DNA of 6,432 nucleotides, from assembly GCA_002452635.1 (NCBI GenBank), contig DKEU01000032.1, positions 10,341-16,772 of the forward strand, written 5' to 3'. The position numbers were made by a program, and so were the translations under genes. How positions within the stretch are numbered: the first letter of the stretch is position 1; every line of letters begins with the position of its first letter. Origin of the DNA: Desulfovibrionaceae bacterium UBA6814. Lineage in GTDB: Bacteria > Desulfobacterota > Desulfovibrionia > Desulfovibrionales > Desulfovibrionaceae. Shown piece after piece: positions 1-4,922 of this stretch. The notes beneath the pieces are model-generated. The model was given only the letters and a program-made list of their open reading frames with translations, was not told the origin of the DNA and ran no database searches.

Positions 1-22
1 GGGGGGGGGGGGGGGGGGGGGG
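1..22. repeat. Homopolymeric G run at the window edge
   Basis: The first 22 bases are all G, with no interruption, and the run ends abruptly at position 23. It lies exactly at the edge, so its true length is unknown. On the minus strand it would be a C run inside the partial exported-protein gene, encoding seven or more prolines right after the signal peptide. A G run at a contig end is a common artefact of two-colour Illumina chemistry, and I favour that reading. A genuine phase-variable tract is the alternative. Confidence 0.9.
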
Positions 23-115
23 TTGGTACGGGGTGCCTGCGAGGCAGAGACCCGCGGGGGAGGCCAGGAACAGGAGCAGGGCCAGGGCCGTTGTCCGTAT
101 ACGTACTGTCGCCAT
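1..115 (-). CDS. N-terminus of an exported protein with Sec signal peptide (partial)
   Basis: An ATG at 115 on the minus strand opens a frame that runs off the left edge; about 31 codons lie outside the G run. The start has a good ribosome binding site, GGAG with a six-base spacer. The translated start is a textbook Sec signal peptide: a short n-region with Arg5 and Arg7, a hydrophobic core at residues 10-18 (ALALLLFLA), and a likely signal peptidase I cut after Cys-Leu-Ala at residue 26. Cys24 is preceded by Ala-Gly-Leu, which does not fit a lipobox, so I do not call it a lipoprotein. The mature protein would begin Gly-Thr-Pro-Tyr-Gln, then prolines if the G run is real. A promoter lies about 70 bases upstream (187-215). 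Too little remains to name the protein; a periplasmic or outer-membrane product is inferred. Everything to the left of position 23 is uncertain. Confidence 0.72.
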   Translation of the reverse strand, partial: MATVRIRTTALALLLFLASPAGLCLAGTPYQPPPPPPP

Positions 116-186
116 GGGAGGCTCCGCGGTTGGGCCCGCGCGGTGCGGCGCGGGCGGTTCGGGCAGCTTCATTGCCGCATGGCTAT

Positions 187-215
187 ATGGTAGTCATTCG
201 TGAAATATTTCTCAA
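187..215 (-). promoter_or_regulatory. Putative sigma70-type promoter of the partial exported-protein gene
   Basis: On the minus strand, TTGAGA (210-215) is followed after a 17-base spacer by TACCAT (187-192). These match the -35 and -10 consensus at 5/6 and 4/6 positions. The stretch is markedly more AT-rich than its surroundings. It lies just past the terminator of the preceding gene and upstream of the start at 115, so its placement is sensible. A transcript would begin near 180 and carry a leader of about 65 bases with a GC-rich hairpin (134-155). The motif match is by eye only. Confidence 0.5.
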
Positions 216-228
216 GTGTTTTGGTCTG

Positions 229-271
229 AAAAAAACACCCCGGCTCCGGCGGGAAAGCGCCGGGGCCGGGG
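229..271 (-). terminator. Rho-independent terminator after the lipoprotein gene
   Basis: Arms at 258-271 and 238-251 form a 14-bp GC-rich stem with one internal A-C mismatch in the minus-strand RNA, closed by a six-base loop (252-257). In the minus direction the stem is followed by TG and then seven T residues (229-235). The stem begins 28 bases past the lipoprotein stop codon. There is no T run on the other side, so it works for minus-strand transcripts only. It separates the envelope gene string from the partial gene at the left edge. Confidence 0.9.
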
Positions 272-298
272 CGTCATGGCCTGCCGCCGGGGCGGGCG

Positions 299-1015
299 CT
301 ACTGTTTGGGCTGGGGCTTGGGGTCGTCCAGGGGGGAGGGCTGGGGATTCTTTTTGCGCTCCTCCTCCTTGAACCAGTTCCACTCCCGCACGGGCTTGCC
401 CAGGTCCTCGGCCAGGGTGGCCACGATGGCGGTCACCGGCTCGGTGGGCAGGCGGTTCTTGGTGGCGAACACGAAGTAGTCCCGGGTCAGGTCCGTGGAC
501 ATGGTGCCGGCGTGGGCCATGGACCAGATGAGCTCGCCCGAGGCGGTGTCGTAGATGTCCAGGCGCAGGCTCACGGTGGAGGTGCCGGCCGAGCCGCCGA
601 AGAGCAGGTAGGTGAACTCCCCGCCCACGGCCAGGTCGAAGCCCGCGGCGCGGGCCCGGGCCACGGCCTTGGCCGGGTCCTTGAAGGGCTCGCCCTCGGC
701 AAAGGGCATGGTGTCGAAGACCTTGAGCTGGAGCCACTTGCCCCAGAACACCCGGGAGAGCTGCTGGCCCACGTGGGCCGCGTCCCGCATGCCCAGGCGG
801 TTGGCCAGGGGGAAGAACAGGGCGGTCTGGGGGACCGCGGGCTGGTCCGCGGGGGTGACCGTGCTCTGGGGGAAGAAGTCCCGGTGCACGTACTCGTCGA
901 TGTAGACCGTGGGCGGCTGGGCCAGGTCGGGCGAGACCGCGCAGGCGGCCAGGAGCAGGACCGGGGCCAGGACCAGGGCGGCCGCTAGGGCCGGGGGGAT
1001 GGAGCGCAGGGGCAT
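299..1015 (-). CDS. Lipoprotein with a CsgG/TolB-N-like fold, function unknown
   Basis: The product is a 238-aa lipoprotein. A signal sequence covers residues 1-24 with a hydrophobic stretch at 8-24 and a lipobox Leu-Ala-Ala-Cys ending at Cys25. Ala26 after the cysteine would, by the enterobacterial +2 rule, send it to the outer membrane. Residues 64-105 and 125-170 alternate strands and helices (FDLAVGGEFTYLLF, then a strand ending in SGELIWS). This resembles periplasmic lipoproteins of the CsgG/GNA1162/TolB-N type; the resemblance is from pattern only. The tail, residues 214-238, is rich in Lys, Glu and Pro. I chose the ATG at 1015 because it starts the signal peptide directly and has GCGAGG six bases upstream; the in-frame ATG at 1075 would put about 20 charged residues ahead of it. 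It follows the helical-protein gene by 91 bases with no clear terminator or promoter between, so it is probably the last gene of that operon. A strong terminator follows. Function is not assigned. Confidence 0.88.
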   Translation of the reverse strand: MPLRSIPPALAAALVLAPVLLLAACAVSPDLAQPPTVYIDEYVHRDFFPQSTVTPADQPAVPQTALFFPLANRLGMRDAAHVGQQLSRVFWGKWLQLKVFDTMPFAEGEPFKDPAKAVARARAAGFDLAVGGEFTYLLFGGSAGTSTVSLRLDIYDTASGELIWSMAHAGTMSTDLTRDYFVFATKNRLPTEPVTAIVATLAEDLGKPVREWNWFKEEERKKNPQPSPLDDPKPQPKQ

Positions 1016-1106
1016 GGCGTACCTCGCTGGAATGGGCCGGGCGCGACGCGAGCCCGGCCGGTCAGAGAGGAGCAAAACCCGTGCCGTCAGGCCTGCCTGG
1101 GGCCGC

Positions 1107-1478
1107 CTACTGGAGCAGCGTGGTGGGCGGCGGGGCCTGGTGCATGGAGTCCAGCAGTTGCTGGCGCGACTCCACCAGGCTCTGCTTGAGCTCCAGGCGG
1201 CGCTCCGCGGGCAGGCGCTTGAACTCGGGCCGCACGGCCAGGGCCTCCAACTGGGCCATGTCCGACTTGATGCGCTGCACCCGGGCCTGGAGTTCGGGCT
1301 CCTGCTGCCAGAGTTTTGACGCGGCCTCGGCCAGTTCGCGCAGCTCGGCGGTGAGCTCCAGGAAGGCCCGGGGGTCTATCTCCCGGGACACGCGCTGGGC
1401 CAGGAACAGCCGGGAGAAGAAGCCCCGGATGCGGGCCCAGAGGCGGGCCAGGGCGTTGGTGCGGGCGGGAACGGCCAT
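1107..1478 (-). CDS. Small helical (coiled-coil-like) protein, unknown function
   Basis: The product is a 123-aa protein I do not recognise. Residues 11-26 form a basic, hydrophobic segment (ARLWARIRGFFSRLF) that could be an amphipathic membrane-surface helix; it is too charged to be a normal transmembrane span. Residues 35-80 and 88-113 are rich in Glu, Leu, Ala, Arg and Gln and look strongly helical, likely coiled coil. The C-terminus (114-123) is a short Pro/Thr tail. No cysteines and no catalytic motif are apparent. The ATG lies only three bases after the stop codon of the zinc-ribbon/YIP1 gene, and a GGAGGA about 12 bases upstream lies inside that gene's end, so the two are almost certainly co-transcribed and probably translationally coupled. 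A role with the YIP1 protein at the inner membrane is an inference from the coupling. Confidence 0.82.
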   Translation of the reverse strand: MAVPARTNALARLWARIRGFFSRLFLAQRVSREIDPRAFLELTAELRELAEAASKLWQQEPELQARVQRIKSDMAQLEALAVRPEFKRLPAERRLELKQSLVESRQQLLDSMHQAPPPTTLLQ

Positions 1479-1481
1479 GGC

Positions 1482-2597
1482 CTAGGACGCTCCTCCGGGC
1501 AGCATGAGGGCCACCCAGGCGGCCAGGATGACCACCACCACCGGGATGTGGATGCCCAGGAGCACCCGGCCGTAGGTGGTGCGGTGCACCTCCTTGAGCG
1601 CGATGAGGTAGATGGCCATCCACCAGAACATGCCCACCAGCGGCCCCAGGAAGGGCACCAGGGAGAACACTCCCACCGCGTTGGTGTAGGCCATGGCCCG
1701 CAGGGTGCCCTCGAAGCGGCCCGAGGCGGCGTTCATGGTGCGCAGGCCCAGGTGCATGACGGCCGAGAAGGCGAAGATGTAGAGCACGGACAGGGCCGGG
1801 ATCACCGCCACCAGGGCGATGAGGCTCTGGCCCAGGGTGGTGTGGAAGTGCTCGGCGAACTCGGGCGGGAACTGGAAGCGCTGGTTGAGCGCGTCGAAGA
1901 GCAGGGAGTTCCAGGCGGTCTGCAGGGCCGTGGAGAGCACCGTGAGCAGGATGTAGAAGCTCATGGGCTTGCTGATGCCGCCGGCGGTGGGCATGGTCCG
2001 GAAGAACTGGGTGGGGTGGAACACCGCGCCCATGATGGTGGCCCAAAGGCCCTTGAAGAAGCCGTGCTCGCCCAGGTTCTCCCAGGGCACGGCCCCGGCG
2101 CGGCCCGCGCCGCCGTGTTCGCCGGCCTCGTCCTCGGCCTCGGCGCGGCGGTCCTCTTCCCGGGCCAGGTTCTCCAGCTTCTGCCAGATGTCGCCGGGCC
2201 GGTGCGGGGATTCGGGCTCGTCCTTGGCCGGGCGGGCGGCGGGCTGGTCCGCGGGCTCGTCCGCGTACTCGTCGCGCAGCACGATGCGCCGCACCGGCCG
2301 GTTGTCCGGCTGGGGCGGGGGAGGCGGCGAGAAGGGCTGGGGCGCGGGCGGAGCCGGGTCGGCCGGGGCGGACTGGACCGGGCGGGCGGCGACCGGGGGC
2401 TCCGGAGCGGGCGGGGCCTGCGGCGCAGGGGCCTCGGGCTCCTCCTCGCCCAGGTCGAACTCGTAGTCGGGCTCTTCCAGGGAGCGGAAGCGGAACTTGA
2501 AGCGGCACTTGGGGCAGGTGGCGAACACGGACTTGGCCGGGACCTTGTCCTCGGCCACCTCGCGGCCGAACCCGCATTGCGGGCAGATGATTTCCAT
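1482..2597 (-). CDS. Zinc-ribbon plus YIP1-family integral membrane protein
   Basis: The product has 371 aa. Residues 1-36 form a short zinc-ribbon of the MJ0042/finger-like type, with Cys pairs at 5/8 (CPQC) and 28/31 (CPKC), followed by a basic FKFRFR strand. Residues 40-180 are a low-complexity linker rich in Pro, Ala and Glu, including a poly-Pro stretch near 90-96. From about 181 to 368 is a hydrophobic domain with about five membrane spans (near 212-230, 259-286, 308-325, 327-345 and 355-367) that fits the YIP1 family. I chose the ATG at 2597 because the zinc-ribbon begins at once (MEIICPQC) and an AAGG lies about eight bases upstream; the in-frame ATG at 2735 would add 46 unrelated residues and overlap the preceding gene. 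Such zinc-ribbon/YIP1 fusions are, from memory, common in deltaproteobacteria, with no settled function. It heads an operon with the helical protein three bases downstream. Confidence 0.87.
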   Translation of the reverse strand: MEIICPQCGFGREVAEDKVPAKSVFATCPKCRFKFRFRSLEEPDYEFDLGEEEPEAPAPQAPPAPEPPVAARPVQSAPADPAPPAPQPFSPPPPPQPDNRPVRRIVLRDEYADEPADQPAARPAKDEPESPHRPGDIWQKLENLAREEDRRAEAEDEAGEHGGAGRAGAVPWENLGEHGFFKGLWATIMGAVFHPTQFFRTMPTAGGISKPMSFYILLTVLSTALQTAWNSLLFDALNQRFQFPPEFAEHFHTTLGQSLIALVAVIPALSVLYIFAFSAVMHLGLRTMNAASGRFEGTLRAMAYTNAVGVFSLVPFLGPLVGMFWWMAIYLIALKEVHRTTYGRVLLGIHIPVVVVILAAWVALMLPGGAS

Positions 2598-2658
2598 AGG
2601 TGCTACCTTGTCGGGGGCGTAAGGCTCAAGCCTACCCCACAAGCCCATGATGCCGCAA

Positions 2659-2678
2659 GGGAGGGGAGGTGGGGTGGG
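2659..2678 (+). other. Candidate G-quadruplex motif between nucleotidyltransferase and YIP1 genes
   Basis: Within 20 bases the plus strand has four G tracts of three or four (2659-2661, 2663-2666, 2671-2674, 2676-2678), separated by loops of one, four and one bases. This meets the usual G3+N1-7 definition. It lies in the 82-bp gap just after the nucleotidyltransferase stop codon and 62 bases before the YIP1 start. The G-rich strand is the template strand for both genes, so a fold would hinder RNA polymerase and would not form in the mRNA. Confidence 0.55.
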
Positions 2679-2679
2679 C

Positions 2680-3174
2680 CTAGGGCTTTTTGGGGCGCTT
2701 CCGGTCCAGGACGGCCAGGGCTCTTTCCAGAACAATCCGGTCCGGGGTGTCCTTGTCCCGCAGGGATTGCTTGGTGCGCAGCAGGCCCTCCAGGTCCACG
2801 GTGCGGACCGGCACGCCGTCCAGGTCCACGGTCTGGGCGTGACCGGCCAGGGTGGCGAAGGTCTCGCCGCAGGCGTTGAACAGGATATCCACCACGATGT
2901 CGTCCGCCACCCGGATGTTCTCGCCCTCCTCGAACCAGGCCGGATCCAGGTCTCGGGCGGCCTGGTCGGGCAGGACCATGAGGGCCTGGCGCAGGCGCTC
3001 TCCGGTGGTGCGGTCGGCCGGGACCAGCAGGTCTATGTCGATGGTCGTCCGGCTGTAGCCGTGCAGGAGCAAGGCATAGCCGCCGATGAGCAGGTACTCC
3101 ACGCCGTGGGCGTTGAGGGCCGAAACCAGGGCCTTGAGGTCGTCAAGGGTGGCGGGGCGGCTGAATTCATCCAT
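2680..3174 (-). CDS. Standalone nucleotidyltransferase (Pol-beta-like fold)
   Basis: The product is a 164-aa predicted nucleotidyltransferase. The active-site signature is intact: Gly31-Gly32-Tyr-Ala in the loop after the first strand, His38-Gly39, then Arg42 and Thr44 leading to Asp46-Ile-Asp48, with a third carboxylate at Asp96 in the strand DIVVDILF. The C-terminal part (126-156) carries a DLEGLLRTKQSLRDKD-type helix, seen in many small transferases of this fold. The motif fits GGxA...R.T.DID families (DUF6036/AbiEii-like), not the GSxARG type of MNT antitoxins. The substrate is unknown; transfer of NMP to a protein or tRNA is what known relatives do. The ATG at 3174 is the only sensible start after the upstream gene's stop (25 bases away), but it has no Shine-Dalgarno sequence. 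It follows the 75-aa protein gene, and the two probably share one transcript. The tail is Lys/Arg-rich (residues 157-163). Confidence 0.85.
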   Translation of the reverse strand: MDEFSRPATLDDLKALVSALNAHGVEYLLIGGYALLLHGYSRTTIDIDLLVPADRTTGERLRQALMVLPDQAARDLDPAWFEEGENIRVADDIVVDILFNACGETFATLAGHAQTVDLDGVPVRTVDLEGLLRTKQSLRDKDTPDRIVLERALAVLDRKRPKKP

Positions 3175-3199
3175 TGCAGGTGGGGCGGGCGGCGGGCCG

Positions 3200-3427
3200 C
3201 TAGCTGCGTTCCCGGGCCAGCCGGGCCATGCCCTGGGCCAGGCAGGCGTTGCGGTGGCGGTCGGCTTCGTCCAGGGTGGCAAAGCGATAGACGCCCTTGG
3301 GAATGAAGGTGGAGCCGGCCCCGGGCAGACCGTGCGCGGCTTCGTTGAGCCGGGCTCCGGCCTTGAGCAGTTCGGCCGAGGCGGTGGCGGAGACGGCAGG
3401 TTCGCGCCGCTTTCCCACGGTCTTCAT
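3200..3427 (-). CDS. Small basic protein paired with a nucleotidyltransferase
   Basis: The product is a 75-aa, net basic protein. Residues 1-10 are Lys/Arg-rich, 16-32 look helical, and residues 41-56 carry the motif FIPKGVYRF followed by TLDEAD, then a helix to the end. From memory, a similar IPKGVYRF-(K/A)T-(x)EEAD motif occurs in short deltaproteobacterial proteins encoded beside nucleotidyltransferases; I cannot confirm this here. I chose the ATG at 3427. It has no ribosome binding site, but a promoter (3434-3462) would start transcription on its A, so a leaderless message explains the lack. An in-frame ATG at 3436 lies inside the -10 box, and the one at 3511 precedes the promoter, so both are less likely. 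The nucleotidyltransferase follows after 25 bases. A regulator, adaptor or antitoxin-like role is only a guess from pairing. Confidence 0.75.
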   Translation of the reverse strand: MKTVGKRREPAVSATASAELLKAGARLNEAAHGLPGAGSTFIPKGVYRFATLDEADRHRNACLAQGMARLARERS

Positions 3428-3433
3428 GCCCGC

Positions 3434-3462
3434 CATATAGCCACGCCCCGGCCCCGGGTCAA
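3434..3462 (-). promoter_or_regulatory. Putative promoter giving a leaderless transcript for the small protein
   Basis: On the minus strand TTGACC (3457-3462) precedes TATATG (3434-3439) with a 17-base spacer. These match the -35 consensus at 5/6 and the -10 at 4/6, including the TATA core. The discriminator is six bases, GCGGGC, and the seventh base downstream of the -10 is the A of the ATG at 3427. That spacing predicts a transcript starting at or next to the start codon. The absence of a Shine-Dalgarno sequence is consistent. A GC-rich discriminator is a known feature of stringently controlled promoters, but that is not shown here. Confidence 0.5.
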
Positions 3463-3464
3463 AC

Positions 3465-3486
3465 CCGGCGGGTTGCTCCCCGCCGG
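3465..3486 (-). terminator. Weak candidate terminator or hairpin after ftsY
   Basis: Arms 3479-3486 and 3465-3472 form a perfect 8-bp GC-rich stem with a six-base loop (3473-3478), beginning about 44 bases past the ftsY stop codon. In the minus direction it is followed by G and then only three T residues, so it lacks a proper U tract. It may slow or partly stop transcription before the next promoter. An overlapping hairpin at 3454-3468 cannot form at the same time. Confidence 0.35.
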
Positions 3487-3529
3487 CGCGGCTGCGGCGG
3501 ATCCCCGTCATGGCCTTGGCTTGCCGTCC

Positions 3530-4921
3530 CTAGTCCCCCACCAGCGCGGAGGCGAAGTCGTCGCCCGAGAAGGGGCGCAGGTCCTCCATCTTCTCGCCCA
3601 GGCCCACGAAGGTGATGGGCAGCTTGAACTGCAGGGCGATGGCCACCACCACCCCGCCCTTGGCCGTGCCGTCCAGCTTGGTGAGCACGATCTCGTCCAC
3701 GCCCACGGCCTCGGAGAACAGCTTGGTCTGGGCGATGGCGTTCTGGCCGGTGGTGGCGTCCACCACCAGCACGCAGCGGTGGGGCGCGCCGGGGTGCTTC
3801 TTGCCCAGCACCGCCTTGATCTTCTTGAGCTCTTCCATGAGGTTGGTCTTGGTGTGCAGCCGGCCCGCGGTGTCCACGAACAGGATGTCGTAGCCCCCAT
3901 GCAGGGCCTGGTCCACGGCCTCGAAGGCCACGGCCGCGGGGTCCGCGCCCTCGCCCTTGCCGTAGAAGCCCGCGCCGGTGCGGTCCGCCCAGATCTTGAG
4001 CTGCTCCATGGCCGCGGCCCGGAAGGTGTCGCCCGCGGCGATGAGCACCTTGCGGCCCTGCATGGCCGCGCGGTGGGCCAGCTTGGCGATGGTGGTGGTC
4101 TTGCCCACCCCGTTGACCCCGATCATGAGCACCACCTCGGGCGGGTTCACCGCGGTGATGCGCTTGGCCGGGGTGAACACCGCGGCCAGCTCCTCGCGCA
4201 GGATGGCCTTGAAGTCCTCGGGCTTGGCCCCGTCCTTGCGCACCCGGTCGCGCAGCCGCCTGGTCAGGCCCACCACCGCGTCCATGCCCACGTCGGCCAT
4301 GATGAGGACCTCTTCCAGCTCCTCCCAGAAGGCCTCGTCCAGCTCGGCGCGGCCCGAGAGCAGGCCGTCGATCTGGCGGGTGATGCGCTCCTTGGTCTTC
4401 TCCAGCCCGGCCGAGAGCTTGAGCATGAGCCGGGAGCGCTCGTCCTCCTCGTCCTCCAGGTCCAGGGCCAGGGCCAGGCGGTATTGCAGTTCCGAGCGGA
4501 AGTCCGCCAGGCGCTCGTACTCCATGGTGTCCAGCCAGGAATCGAAGCGGGCCACGAACTCGCGGGCCTCGTCGGTCGGGGCCTCCAGGGCCGCGAACAG
4601 GAAGAGCAGGCGCTTGGAGAGCAGCTCCCCGCGCGTGTCCACGCCCTGCAGCACCACCCCGAGCCAGGCCGAGAGCCGGGGCTCGGCCGCGCGCAGGGCC
4701 AGGGTCATGCCCTTCTGCCAGTCCGCGCCGGCCACCAGCCTGGTCTCGCCGGCCGGGGCGGCTGCCGGGGCGGCGGGGGCTTCGGGCGCGGTCGCCGGGG
4801 CCTCGGCGGCGGGCGCTGCCGCCGGGGCGGCCTCCGGGGCCTGGGGCGCGGCCTGGTCCGCCGGGGCGGGCTCGCCGGGCTTGCTCGTGAAGATGCGCTT
4901 TATCTTGGAGAAGAATCCCAT
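3530..4921 (-). CDS. ftsY: Signal recognition particle receptor FtsY
   Basis: The product is a 463-aa FtsY, the GTPase that docks SRP-ribosome complexes at the inner membrane for co-translational insertion. The NG domain (from about 170) is complete: P-loop GVNGVGKT at 268-275, DTFRAAA at 298-304, DTAGR at 350-354, TKLD at 414-417, and the FtsY-type end with GLGEKMEDLRPF near 450-461. The N-terminus MGFFSKIKRIF is a typical amphipathic membrane-binding helix. Instead of a long acidic A domain there is a Pro/Ala/Glu low-complexity stretch (15-60) and then a helical segment of about 105 residues (61-165) that I do not recognise from E. coli FtsY. The start at 4921 has GAGG seven bases upstream, inside the end of the methyltransferase gene; one base separates that gene's stop from this start, so translation is likely coupled. 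The small-protein gene follows 102 bases downstream. Identity is firm; only the role of the extra segment is open. Confidence 0.97.
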   Translation of the reverse strand: MGFFSKIKRIFTSKPGEPAPADQAAPQAPEAAPAAAPAAEAPATAPEAPAAPAAAPAGETRLVAGADWQKGMTLALRAAEPRLSAWLGVVLQGVDTRGELLSKRLLFLFAALEAPTDEAREFVARFDSWLDTMEYERLADFRSELQYRLALALDLEDEEDERSRLMLKLSAGLEKTKERITRQIDGLLSGRAELDEAFWEELEEVLIMADVGMDAVVGLTRRLRDRVRKDGAKPEDFKAILREELAAVFTPAKRITAVNPPEVVLMIGVNGVGKTTTIAKLAHRAAMQGRKVLIAAGDTFRAAAMEQLKIWADRTGAGFYGKGEGADPAAVAFEAVDQALHGGYDILFVDTAGRLHTKTNLMEELKKIKAVLGKKHPGAPHRCVLVVDATTGQNAIAQTKLFSEAVGVDEIVLTKLDGTAKGGVVVAIALQFKLPITFVGLGEKMEDLRPFSGDDFASALVGD

Positions 4922-4922
4922 C

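Noticed and set aside
183..737. Minus-strand open frame of 184 codons overlapping the lipoprotein gene and terminator
   Set aside because: It reads through the intrinsic terminator, has Arg/His/Pro-rich composition and no signal or motif.
1035..1059. Perfect 8-bp hairpin with nine-base loop between the helical-protein and lipoprotein genes
   Set aside because: No T run follows on the minus strand, so I do not call a terminator; GC-rich stems of this size arise by chance here.
1087..2577. Minus-strand open frame of 496 codons overlapping the YIP1 and helical genes in another frame
   Set aside because: Arg/Gly/Pro/Ala-rich shadow translation; the overlapped frames encode recognisable domains.
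1548..2879. Plus-strand open frame of 443 codons antisense to the YIP1 gene
   Set aside because: Same shadow composition, no domain motif, and it crosses two gene boundaries.
3436..3511. Longer starts for the 75-aa protein at 3436 and 3511
   Set aside because: The first lies inside the predicted -10 box, the second upstream of the promoter with Gly/Pro-rich, motif-free sequence.
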